A stretch of 64,000 bases of DNA from Mactromeris polynyma (lineage: Eukaryota; Mollusca; Bivalvia; Venerida; Mactridae). The DNA is taken from NCBI GenBank assembly GCA_032209605.1, contig JASFXZ010000005.1, positions 17,722,860 through 17,786,859 of the forward strand, read 5' to 3'. This document shows positions 45,701-47,535 of this stretch, one piece after another. Each line of letters starts with the position of its first letter. Position 1 is the first letter of the stretch. The position numbers were made by a program, and so were the translations under genes. The notes below the pieces were generated by a model. The model was not told the DNA's origin, searched no databases, and worked only from the letters and a program-made list of their open reading frames with translations.

Positions 45701-47535
45701 AATATTTGAGAATTGTTTGCCTAGAAAAAATGTTTTTTTTGGCGTGAGGAGCGCAAAACCTAGGCGCACGTGGACGCTTAACAAAATTCCAATTTGGCAT
45801 GGCCTTAATTGTTGATATAAACTTTATGTTCAGTTTAATAGTTACTTCTATCCATGAATGTTTCTTGAGTGAAAGCTTTTGGTCAAACTTTTGTTTTAAA
45901 TTATATTTGTTGTATCCTTTGTTAACTTTTAACATTACTCTCGACTTACTGTGATATTTTTTATTGTTAATTTTTTACTTCATTAAAATTGAATATTGAT
46001 TTTACATGGATTGTCCCAAAATAGTGTAGACAAATTTAAGAGTGTGACAGAATATTTTGATAAAAGTCTCTAAAATTTTGAAACAAATCATCTTTGAATA
46101 TATCTTTGTTTCAGATTATGCTGGTGTCAATAATGCATTTTTCACATTCTTATACTGTATCTTTTTGTTATCCTATCTACTTTGCTCTTATATTATTATA
46201 GTGTTTGCTGCTATTTTGGCGTTACTTCCGGTTTTGCATTTTGTTGGTATTTTTACAACAAAACGTACATTGAAACAATTTGGCGTAATATGAAAAATAT
46301 GAAAAAAATGACCGTATCTGAATTATTTAACTAAAAGATTGAAAGAAGAAAATGAACACAAAAGAAAATCAAAGTAAATTTTTCTTTCGTTGCGTTATTT
46401 CGTAAGTACCGCGAAAATACAAGCAAACAGTATAAGTGTCTTTATGAAAATATGTAATTGTACTTGTTTTCTGTACTTGTTTCTCTAACAGAGTCGACCA
46501 CGTTACATTCAGCGTTCTAAGTCACATGATGACCCACATGCTGATATTCATGCTCCAGCTGGAACCGCTAGAGGTCGAATTGCGAGACAAGGTGCGAGAA
46601 TGGTCAGGTCAAGGTCACCATCATCTAGCCCAGTGAGAGCTGGAAAATCAACAACTGGTCCATTGTCACCACCGGCACGGAGCAGTTCTATTGAGAGTGC
46701 TGCTGAGGCTGCCTTGGAAACCATTTCTGGATTAATGCCTGCAGCTGAGAGTCCACCACAAAGTGCACAGTCAATGAAAGATAGCGGATGTCTCTTCAGA
46801 TACAGTCTGAAACGAGGTACTGGAGGTTCACAAACTGGTTCTCAGCCACCACCCGAGAGCCAGAGACCGACAACAATACCATCACCGTTAATTTTACATA
46901 GTCCAACCAATCCATTTAGCCCGCCAGCTTATGACAAACCAAAACCTCTTGTAACTTCTCCTGATAAGAAGTCTAACAGCCCAAAAAGCTTGGTTATGTC
47001 TAGAATTCAAATGTTTACCATGCCTGAAGAAACTAAAACAAAACCTGTGACAATACCAGCATTAGCGCCACCACCAATTCCTCCTAGACATAGAGTACTT
47101 GTCAAGTCATACACATTTGATGGAGATAGTGGTCCAACGGTAACCAGTCCAACTTCTTCTGTCTCAAAACCATTTACATCTCGGGAGAGACAAAGACCAT
47201 TCAGTCCTACTGATAAGCAAAGAGCAATATCTAAACTCTTACTTGATCAACCAGTGTCAGAGCCCTCTGGTTTCCCTATCCTTTCACATGGCTATCAGTC
47301 CACGAATCCACAAACTTCATTCCCATATCCTCCCAGTGCTGCCCCTAGTATAGGCCAGCCAGACCCTACCCACAGGTCTGATTTAATCAAACAATCTTAT
47401 GTTTCATCAAGATGTTCCTCTGATGAGTCACTAACTGAGTTTACTTCGTTGTTGAAGGAAGATGAGAAATCTAGCTCCAGGTCATCTGTATGTATATATT
47501 TTGATGGGAAAGATATCCCAGATACTTTGGTTTGA
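619..47535 (+). CDS. UNC80: UNC80-like protein, C-terminal half (27 exons in the window; gene starts upstream)
   Basis: UNC80 is a very large scaffold protein that joins UNC79 and the NALCN pore in the sodium leak channel complex at the neuronal plasma membrane, and helps set resting excitability. I joined exons 619-717, 1393-1489, 2125-2324, 2961-3068, 3518-3747, 4184-4313, 5232-5300, 5883-5990, 6827-6937, 20251-20405, 21006-21119, 21843-22059, 22729-22808, 23566-23689, 24554-24649, 25829-25999, 27773-27826, 30401-30524, 31072-31296, 31617-31709, 32314-32402, 32846-33011, 39702-39863, 40669-40857, 41757-41885, 42270-42622 and 46492-47535. All have AG/GT borders, and the phases add up to one frame of about 1,578 residues ending in TGA. 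The family call rests on recalled blocks such as RLAEIAHTLLKLAPYDPDTM, FSLEQICGG and LWNFLDFVV. The first part is helical and conserved. From exon 23 on it is Ser/Pro/Arg-rich and probably disordered. The C-terminus TLV fits a class I PDZ ligand. UNC79 is the main alternative; I judge it less likely. Confidence 0.8.
1393..1489 (+). CDS. UNC80: UNC80 exon 2 of the window
   Basis: 97 nt between 'ttattttcag' and donor 'gtaagt', ending in phase 1. Encodes a stretch with FNVIHQDSLEFFNIPEDEQ. The split codon is completed by exon 3, giving Asn. Confidence 0.7.
2125..2324 (+). CDS. UNC80: UNC80 exon 3 of the window
   Basis: 200 nt between 'ctttgcag' and 'gtatgt', phase 1 in and 0 out. Encodes a conserved helical segment with NSYVRDFYFFRRNFYPQLSL and LLLKFGEIGKVLFTVSILQ. 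The open frame runs on past the donor for about 200 nt, but that extension has no family character and is intron. Confidence 0.78.
2961..3068 (+). CDS. UNC80: UNC80 exon 4 of the window
   Basis: 108 nt (36 codons, phase 0 to 0) between 'ttattaacag' and 'gtaaat'. Encodes LQNHIGFLHEELVKLPSFPR and then a stretch with DAEFSLYDGSLGK. Confidence 0.77.
3518..3747 (+). CDS. UNC80: UNC80 exon 5 of the window
   Basis: 230 nt between 'gtccccag' and 'gtaagt', phase 0 in and 2 out. Encodes ELFGLDTLHKFSWIKLMDRM, then an alpha-helical repeat-like region with LCLFLNVINGCIILHCED. One of the best conserved segments of the protein in the window. Confidence 0.82.
4184..4313 (+). CDS. UNC80: UNC80 exon 6 of the window
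   Basis: 130 nt between 'tatttcag' and 'gtaaat', phase 2 in and 0 out. Contains NPLICKAIQFVCRQFYILHR followed by KPFMLQ. Confidence 0.82.
5232..5300 (+). CDS. UNC80: UNC80 exon 7 of the window
   Basis: A 69-nt exon (23 codons) that is easy to misplace, because an earlier acceptor-like 'cacctag' at 5184-5190 leads into a frame with a stop. Using the acceptor 'gattccag' at 5224-5231 gives LFGSLAPILDFQSASSGLKD and then TTK before donor 'gtaggg'. This joins in phase to LQ before it and VQPECLFDLL after it. Confidence 0.72.
5583..5759. mobile_element. TA-flanked hairpin MITE, copy 1 (CAGTnnAACCTC family)
   Basis: Imperfect palindrome flanked by TA on both sides, with ends related to CAGTAAAACCTC and internal 'aagagcaaaacagtgaaaat'. 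The same sequence recurs at about 32114-32282, 40931-41231, 50117-50294 and 50360-50482. TA duplication and the CAGT start suggest mobilisation by a Tc1/mariner or pogo-type transposase. The 63-codon frame in it is a by-product. Confidence 0.75.
5883..5990 (+). CDS. UNC80: UNC80 exon 8 of the window
   Basis: 108 nt (36 codons, phase 0 to 0) between 'gatttatag' and 'gtgagt'. Encodes VQPECLFDLLLSLEKDSPDQ and then a stretch ending VVGEKPFKAL. Confidence 0.78.
6075..6400. repeat. dispersed repeat, copy A (related to 43020-43330)
   Basis: Contains 'aaaatatgctac', 'aaaatggcatgt', 'catactctaa' and 'gtcaggatagaaaata' in the same order as 43020-43330. A third, more diverged and partly inverted relative lies at 24225-24470. 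The two halves are partly complementary ('gcattctaac' against 'tgacaatgcagtgt'), suggesting an old foldback MITE. The frames at 6064-6279 and 6292-6492 are not credited as genes. Confidence 0.55.
6655..6735. repeat. short palindromic repeat, probably a MITE remnant
   Basis: 'cagttaactcccagaaaacc' near 6671 is mirrored by 'ggttttctgagagtttcc' near 6720, around a short centre with 'gtccggacatggtgaaaagtccgg'-like dyads. It lies in the intron before exon 9. Confidence 0.5.
6827..6937 (+). CDS. UNC80: UNC80 exon 9 of the window
   Basis: 111 nt (37 codons, phase 0 to 0) between 'tttttcag' and 'gtaaga'. Encodes DFCYENDPDTFKVLDVIDMC and then a stretch with VYSPDSFRSVQML. The intron that follows is 13.3 kb, almost all of it the fold-back element. 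Confidence 0.78.
7236..7241. repeat. target-site duplication ATGCTC, left copy
   Basis: ATGCTC sits directly against the outer end of the inverted repeat starting TGTTACAACCCG. The same six bases follow the other end at 19696-19701. The flanking bases differ (T on the left, T shared with the element end on the right), so 6 bp is the clear minimum. Confidence 0.75.
7242..12739 (+). repeat. 177-bp tandem array, left end of the fold-back element (about 31 units)
   Basis: The period is 177 bp by direct count ('caacgcattttg' at 8293, 8470 and 8647). Each unit carries the block TTTTGCAATAAAA twice, about 38 bp apart, then 'aatcgctaaaaccgc', 'cagtcgtatatatgtataat' and 'acgagatttatgttcaa'. Local blocks are duplicated: about 531 bp (3 units) near 8160-9030, and 887 bp (5 units) near 9000-10780. 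The mirrored 93-codon frames at 9411-9692 and 10298-10579 come from this block duplication and are not genes. Confidence 0.92.
12740..14134 (+). repeat. inner inverted arm of the fold-back element, left
   Basis: About 1.39 kb that reappears almost unchanged as the reverse complement at 16706-18090. Differences visible by eye are few: the C run near 13709 is about 20 long here but only about 8 G on the other arm, plus scattered single bases. It begins with phrases ('gtccgtctatccgtcagactgtccgtcc', within 12835-12865) like those in dispersed bivalve repeats. Frames at 12931-13212 and 13678-13956 are present on both arms but have no family character, so I do not call them genes. Confidence 0.85.
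14460..15540. mobile_element. putative nested DNA element with 'aacgttgga' words
   Basis: Left edge 'agcaaacacccgacgtcg' and right edge 'gacgtt...' words ('acgtcaatgtttactggg') are approximate inverted relatives, and the words 'acgttggatt' and 'atccaacgtt' recur in both orientations. It appears split by another insertion at about 14565-15090, whose 3' part ('gactcat...catgggggtgcc...gttttccagc') is also present in degraded form at 44125-44220. Borders are approximate and no duplication was confirmed. Confidence 0.4.
15741..15951. repeat. hairpin repeat with 'cacgatttcaacttcacgaa' words
   Basis: 'tacgaaagaccggtggtgac' at the left is mirrored by 'gtccccaccggtttttcgta' at the right. Between them, forward and reverse forms of 'gatttcaacttcacgaa' alternate, so the whole 211 bp can fold back on itself. 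A diverged relative ends at about 16450 ('gtcaccaccggtctgtcgta'). Confidence 0.65.
16706..18090 (-). repeat. inner inverted arm of the fold-back element, right
   Basis: Reverse complement of 12740-14134, starting at 'tgaaaattacggttcaac' and running to the 177-bp array. The high identity of the arms implies either recent formation or ongoing homogenisation. Frames on the minus strand at 16886-17155 and 17621-17902 are the mirror images of those in the left arm. Confidence 0.85.
18091..19695 (-). repeat. 177-bp tandem array, right end of the fold-back element (about 9 inverted units)
   Basis: The same unit as the left array, in reverse orientation. The outermost unit is a diverged variant with 'gtatatgagttatatgagtc', matching the outermost unit on the left. 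The array is about 3.4 times shorter than the left one. The open frame starting at 19665 begins inside the end and is not a gene. Confidence 0.92.
19696..19701. repeat. target-site duplication ATGCTC, right copy
   Basis: Follows directly on CGGGTTGTAACA, the right terminus, and matches the six bases before the left terminus. Confidence 0.75.
20251..20405 (+). CDS. UNC80: UNC80 exon 10 of the window
   Basis: 155 nt between 'ttttatttag' and donor 'gtatgg', phase 0 in and 2 out. Encodes TTLEIVLPRYLDYLKCETNK, then an alanine-rich helical stretch with INSIATSIKALASCDFFS. First exon after the fold-back element. Confidence 0.78.
21006..21119 (+). CDS. UNC80: UNC80 exon 11 of the window
   Basis: 114 nt between 'tatcatcag' and donor 'gtatgg', phase 2 in and 2 out. 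Encodes a polar linker with SMSLRHLEVDRSSTKDKGRG and SVFYDDREDSTT. Confidence 0.75.
21340..21770. repeat. dispersed bivalve-type repeat carrying a tRNA-like core
   Basis: Contains 'ctagtccgtctgtttgttgc' and 'catatctcaaaaagtatttg', phrases that recur in the repeats at 29341-29600 and 31780-32110. The near-copies 'ggggcacctgtggacacatt' (21558) and 'ggggcacctgttgacacatt' (21735) bracket the tRNA-like sequence, as if a SINE had duplicated its target or inserted into a repeat. Confidence 0.6.
21594..21667 (+). other. tRNA-like sequence (tRNA pseudogene or SINE head)
   Basis: It folds as a cloverleaf. The T arm is CTGGG/CCCAG with loop TTCGATT (B box GGTTCGATTCC). The anticodon arm is ACGGA/TCCGT with loop CCGGCAA. 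The D arm is in 'gtgtagtggttagcat' (A box). The anticodon position would read GGC, but base 33 is C rather than the near-universal T, and the acceptor stem has only GGTC/GACC plus a wobble before two mismatches. I therefore do not call a working tRNA; an RNA polymerase III-type SINE promoter is more likely. Confidence 0.6.
21843..22059 (+). CDS. UNC80: UNC80 exon 12 of the window
   Basis: 217 nt between 'cacacttcag' and donor 'gtaatc', phase 2 in and 0 out. An acidic/polar linker is followed by a conserved helix with FCKPRDSLLNVIAEFYSTSQ and RLKELRKILADPS. Confidence 0.8.
22729..22808 (+). CDS. UNC80: UNC80 exon 13 of the window
   Basis: 80 nt between 'ctgttacag' and 'gttggt', phase 0 in and 2 out. 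Encodes RLAEIAHTLLKLAPYDPDTM and then GCAGLQ, one of the segments on which the UNC80 call rests. Confidence 0.85.
22908..23330 (+). mobile_element. TTA-flanked MITE, copy 1 (Harbinger-like)
   Basis: Inverted ends 'ggccatgccaaattggaatt' and 'aattccaatttggcatggc', extending into 'ttgttaagcg'/'cgcttaacaa', with TTA on both sides (22905-22907 and 23331-23333). A TTA duplication with ends starting GGC fits the PIF/Harbinger pattern. Its second copy at 45409-45804 lies in the opposite orientation. Confidence 0.7.
23566..23689 (+). CDS. UNC80: UNC80 exon 14 of the window
   Basis: 124 nt between 'cttttgtag' and 'gtgcac', phase 2 in and 0 out. Encodes YMTEILPITDWSQEAVRPAL and then LILRRLDRLFTKIYKDNNLK. 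Confidence 0.84.
23955..24205. repeat. palindromic MITE-like repeat
   Basis: 'atatgagcgccactgta' at the left and 'cagcactcatatagtc' at the right are inverted relatives. Inner blocks also mirror each other ('gtgacgtcatttcc' against 'gaaataacatcacttac', and 'cgtcgcatgtgatgtca' against 'tgacatcacatgttgcg'). Lies in the intron after exon 14. Confidence 0.6.
24225..24470. repeat. dispersed foldback repeat, diverged relative of 6075-6400
   Basis: Shares 'acaatgcagt', 'gcctgtatgaagcaa' and 'gtcactctcttttcttgca'-like blocks with the repeats at 6075 and 43020, partly in reverse order, as expected for a palindromic element. The 81-codon frame in it is not credited. Confidence 0.45.
24554..24649 (+). 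CDS. UNC80: UNC80 exon 15 of the window
   Basis: 96 nt (32 codons, phase 0 to 0) between 'ttgttgcag' and 'gtataa'. Encodes RKCNWDAAANLLKGVFLTLK and then KFPYIAHLPHLK. Confidence 0.83.
25250..25675. repeat. 24-bp minisatellite (about 17-18 units)
   Basis: The unit is 'cccctagtaaatactcttga' plus 'aaca'. Because 24 is a multiple of 3 and the unit lacks stops in several frames, long open frames appear on both strands (NTLETPLV on +, FQEYLLGV and SRVFTRGV on -). There is no start context or splice support, so I do not regard them as coding. Some units carry extra C (25304, 25480) or single changes. Confidence 0.92.
25829..25999 (+). CDS. UNC80: UNC80 exon 16 of the window
   Basis: 171 nt (57 codons, phase 0 to 0) between 'cattttcag' and 'gtatgt'. 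Encodes TLINILISIVLSSGSQTVME and then a stretch with PPAFCSEVVKLVAMQMQALG. Confidence 0.83.
26802..27074. mobile_element. palindromic MITE, copy 1 ('gaggtgc' ends)
   Basis: Ends 'gaggtgcttttttctagagg' and 'cctctagaaaacatgcctc' are inverted relatives, with further mirrored blocks ('ctacctatctagagatag'). Repeated in opposite orientation at 48366-48659. No clear target duplication was seen. Confidence 0.65.
27773..27826 (+). CDS. UNC80: UNC80 small exon 17 of the window (probable)
   Basis: 54 nt between 'gttgtgttag' and donor 'gtaagg', phase 0 to 0. Encodes NTGNYRWIPPDLLQLANN. It keeps the frame between exons 16 and 18, so the gene would also translate without it. I include it for its good splice borders and protein-like content. 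It could be optional. Confidence 0.6.
27995..28235. repeat. 38-bp minisatellite (about 6 units)
   Basis: Unit 'ctgtaatgacctttaatttt' followed by 'tggaaaatcctttaaaac'. The starts at 28003, 28041 and 28079 give a period of 38. The last units are diverged. Confidence 0.88.
28236..30400. other. intron sequence of UNC80 with dispersed repeats
   Basis: About 2.2 kb with no supported exon. 29341-29600 is a dispersed repeat ('ctgtccatccgtctgtgtgg', 'catgtggacacatctagttt'). 29821-29896 is a hairpin, listed separately. The 99-codon frame at 28600-28899 has no family character. Confidence 0.5.
29821..29896. repeat. 76-bp hairpin with 29-bp arms
   Basis: Left arm 'cgagggctcaatgcaacact' plus 'gtcgtaact' pairs with the right arm ending 'gttgagccctcg'. 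Two mismatches in 29 bp, with an 18-nt AT-rich loop. Probably a tiny MITE. An expressed hairpin is possible but unsupported. Confidence 0.75.
30401..30524 (+). CDS. UNC80: UNC80 exon 18 of the window
   Basis: 124 nt between 'ctgatttcag' and 'gtttgt', phase 0 in and 1 out. Encodes EQFSLEQICGGIADFPTSER and then a stretch with NMLVNFILPLCIRVGCGRR. The FSLEQ-CGG block is a family landmark. Confidence 0.84.
30605..30850. repeat. possible remnant of a mariner-like element
   Basis: 'gaggggtgctcaaaaagttt' at 30608 follows a TA and resembles the terminal repeats of mariner-family elements. I found no matching right end and no transposase, so this is only a resemblance. Confidence 0.3.
31072..31296 (+). 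CDS. UNC80: UNC80 exon 19 of the window
   Basis: 225 nt between 'attttacag' and 'gttagt', phase 1 in and 1 out. Encodes TPKLRQVDINFALLVILNIL and then a Ser/Asn-rich linker ending ELLVQTAYL. The open frame extends upstream of the acceptor, but only the part from 31072 looks like the protein. Confidence 0.83.
31617..31709 (+). CDS. UNC80: UNC80 exon 20 of the window
   Basis: 93 nt between 'atttcag' and donor 'gtttgt', phase 1 in and 1 out. Encodes LEIMMACFDKCLASEWHRVA and then KCIIQKSQLR. The donor is weak (GTTTGT) but joins in phase to the next exon. Confidence 0.75.
31780..32110. repeat. dispersed bivalve-type repeat, two tandem partial copies
   Basis: 'gatttaccctttcctgtccg' (31810s) and 'gatttacccttgtccatccg' (31970s) start two similar passages, each followed by 'tctcaaaaa(g)...' and 'ggaatat(aa/tg)gtcatca'. 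The same phrases occur at 21360-21520. Confidence 0.6.
32114..32282. mobile_element. TA-type hairpin MITE, copy 2
   Basis: A diverged copy of the family at 5583, lying in the intron before exon 21 and directly abutting its acceptor region. Carries 'ctgttttgctctttattcaa' (complement of the internal marker) and ends 'gaggtcttattgta'. Confidence 0.6.
32314..32402 (+). CDS. UNC80: UNC80 exon 21 of the window
   Basis: 89 nt between 'cattgcag' and 'gttagt', phase 1 in and 0 out. Encodes CLPLWNFLDFVVTHRPSIFL and then MLQPFIQFK. The LW-FLDF-V ... PFIQ pattern is a strong UNC80 landmark. Confidence 0.87.
32846..33011 (+). CDS. UNC80: UNC80 exon 22 of the window
   Basis: 166 nt between 'attttag' and 'gtaagt', phase 0 in and 1 out. 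Encodes MMRINCDTAQEYYVQQTIKD and then a helix with LVELALELKQVKEEFI. The 6.7-kb intron that follows is mostly minisatellite. Confidence 0.82.
33081..37686. repeat. 40-bp minisatellite, main block (about 115 units)
   Basis: Unit 'gttatagtctagctgaactt' plus 'aatgaaggctctgggtgggt', exactly 40 bp throughout. Variants differ mainly at 'aactt aatg', 'aacta agtg', 'aaatt agtg' and 'aacat agtg'. Rare marker variants show larger duplications: 'ctgggagggt' at 34311, 35031 and 36391; 'agctataatt' at 35411 and 36771; 'atctgaacat' at 35531 and 36891. These are spacings of 720 bp (18 units) and 1,360 bp (34 units). Each unit contains TAG stops, so nothing is encoded. Confidence 0.96.
37687..39329 (+). mobile_element. 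1.64-kb TA-flanked DNA transposon inserted in the minisatellite (internally deleted)
   Basis: Ends 'ctgtggattcattaattttc' and its complement at the right match for 24 bp. The element splits a 40-bp unit exactly at 'gttaTA|gtctag', and TA is present on both sides (37685-37686 and 39330-39331). TA duplication places it in the Tc1/mariner-pogo group. It carries only the N-terminal part of a transposase-like protein (38150-38602), so it is a non-autonomous deletion derivative. The rest (38,650-39,240) is AT-rich with no coding signal. Confidence 0.85.
38150..38602 (+). pseudogene. truncated transposase-like protein, N-terminal DNA-binding part
   Basis: ATG at 38150 opens about 150 codons. The frame is open further upstream, but 38150 is the first ATG. 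After a basic KRKR cluster comes a helix-turn-helix-like segment including YDDESRAKIARYAIDNGVAK and KVSETTVRSMRDQYVKAKK, then LPRSPRGPPLML. I recall this order (basic patch, helix-turn-helix, LP..RGRP-LL-like motif) from pogo-like transposases. The catalytic DDE region that should follow is absent, and the frame stops at 38600-38602. This matches an internal deletion of the parent element. Confidence 0.6.
39330..39455. repeat. 40-bp minisatellite, remaining units right of the transposon
   Basis: About three units continue in register after the transposon ('gtctagctgaacttaatgaa'), then the array ends at 'ggctctgggtgggtttcact'. The last unit has 'agctaaaatt'. Confidence 0.93.
39384..39543. repeat. 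source segment of a 160-bp duplication
   Basis: From 'ttaatgaaggctctgggtgg' in the last array units to 'tatttgtcaaaca' in the unique flank. This 160-bp stretch recurs without a visible difference at 40962-41121. Confidence 0.9.
39702..39863 (+). CDS. UNC80: UNC80 exon 23 of the window
   Basis: 162 nt between 'gattctag' and 'gttagt', phase 1 in and 1 out. Encodes EYRSRSATMVTDRSDFSQPQ and then a stretch with EIIGQPKPTLATIGKRASK. The start of the Ser/Thr-rich, probably disordered tail. Confidence 0.77.
40089..40330. repeat. dispersed repeat starting 'tagctcacc'
   Basis: 'tagctcaccttagcacaaag' and 'gctcatggtgagctttt' form a short dyad at its start, followed by 'ggattttgtccaaacttcac'. Related passages are at 47845-48060 and 49069-49260. 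This family is widespread in bivalve introns in my experience. Confidence 0.65.
40477..40582. mobile_element. 106-bp TA-flanked MITE with CAGTGGAACACGC ends (pogo-like)
   Basis: 'cagtggaacacgcttataac' at the left and 'gtgttccactg' at the right are inverted, with TA on both sides (40475-40476 and 40583-40584). The CAGTGGAAC start is typical of pogo/Tigger-type ends. Confidence 0.75.
40669..40857 (+). CDS. UNC80: UNC80 exon 24 of the window
   Basis: 189 nt between 'tttctatag' and 'gttgtc', phase 1 in and 1 out. Encodes ATILSQGSSGTSFPFKATVI, a Ser-rich stretch, and AKDGAKILEKFRKPTQDDLS. Confidence 0.78.
40931..41231. mobile_element. TA-flanked hairpin MITE, copy 3, interrupted by a 160-bp insertion
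   Basis: Left end 'cagttaaaccttgataacaa' after TA, and right end 'gaggttttgctg' before TA. The MITE sequence breaks at about 40961 and resumes at 41122 ('taatattgaggttgaataaa'). Between lies the exact copy of 39384-39543. Confidence 0.8.
40962..41121. repeat. inserted copy of 39384-39543
   Basis: 160 bp with no difference that I can see from the source 1,578 bp upstream in the same orientation, including one and a half minisatellite units plus unique flank. There is no target duplication and no transposon end, which argues for template switching or repair rather than transposition. Confidence 0.9.
41757..41885 (+). CDS. UNC80: UNC80 exon 25 of the window
   Basis: 129 nt between 'cattacag' and 'gtatgg', phase 1 in and 1 out. 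Encodes QIVPESPSKQLGRQPTIVFR and then PPLSDQNGIDDQHHAEFVYE. Confidence 0.78.
42270..42622 (+). CDS. UNC80: UNC80 exon 26 of the window
   Basis: 353 nt between 'tttaaag' and 'gtatat', phase 1 in and 0 out. Strongly basic and Ser-rich: KTFKMKRTKTKTTSVRRFIS and later GSHSPRSASPANLAKSAEII, ending DDVKK. Many RxxS/SP motifs suggest phosphorylation (inference). The open frame runs past the donor to 42667, which would give an alternative short C-terminus if the intron were retained. Confidence 0.8.
43020..43330. repeat. dispersed repeat, copy B (related to 6075-6400)
   Basis: Collinear with 6075-6400: 'tcaaaatatgctac', 'gaaaatggcatgtaa', 'tggtcaggatagaaaatat', 'gacaatgcagtgt'. Two copies in different introns of the same gene support a dispersed element. 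Borders are approximate. Confidence 0.6.
43857..43956. repeat. hairpin with perfect 40-bp arms
   Basis: 'atcttacatgagtgcttatt' (43857) through 'tgaaac' (43896) is exactly mirrored by 43917-43956, with a 20-nt loop that is itself partly palindromic. Weaker pairing continues outside ('aaatag'/'ctattt'). Perfect arms imply recent origin or selection. Confidence 0.88.
44060..45000. repeat. intron stretch with several dispersed repeats
   Basis: 44060-44110 has a 'ggtgagctactaggat' relative of the 'tagctcacc' family. 44125-44220 is a diverged relative of 15000-15080 (ggg-rich block, 'gttttccagcgctgg'). 44640-44960 ('gtctatccgtcccgatttcg', 'ggtccatatctttgtcattc') resembles yet another dispersed family. 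No exon is supported in the intron 42623-46491. Confidence 0.5.
45409..45804 (-). mobile_element. TTA-flanked MITE, copy 2 (Harbinger-like)
   Basis: Ends 'ggccatggcgaattggaatt' and 'aattccaatttggcatggcc' flanked by TTA at 45406-45408 and 45805-45807. Reverse orientation relative to 22908-23330: 'gcgcaaaacctaggcgcacg' here matches the complement of 22940-22970. The minus-strand frame at 45696-45935 is not credited. Confidence 0.75.
46492..47535 (+). CDS. UNC80: UNC80 exon 27, last coding exon
   Basis: Acceptor 'tctctaacag', then 1,044 nt open to TGA at 47533-47535. Encodes SRPRYIQRSKSHDDPHADIH, then a long Pro/Ser-rich, low-order region, ending in VCIYFDGKDIPDTLV. The terminal T-L-V fits a class I PDZ ligand. 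A GTATGT at 47488 could act as a donor and replace this end by another, so the stop is likely but not proven. Confidence 0.78.
   Translation, partial: SRPRYIQRSKSHDDPHADIHAPAGTARGRIARQGARMVRSRSPSSSPVRAGKSTTGPLSPPARSSSIESAAEAALETISGLMPAAESPPQSAQSMKDSGCLFRYSLKRGTGGSQTGSQPPPESQRPTTIPSPLILHSPTNPFSPPAYDKPKPLVTSPDKKSNSPKSLVMSRIQMFTMPEETKTKPVTIPALAPPPIPPRHRVLVKSYTFDGDSGPTVTSPTSSVSKPFTSRERQRPFSPTDKQRAISKLLLDQPVSEPSGFPILSHGYQSTNPQTSFPYPPSAAPSIGQPDPTHRSDLIKQSYVSSRCSSDESLTEFTSLLKEDEKSSSRSSVCIYFDGKDIPDTLV

Noticed and set aside
45696..45935. Minus-strand 79-codon frame
   Set aside because: It lies mostly inside the second TTA-flanked MITE.
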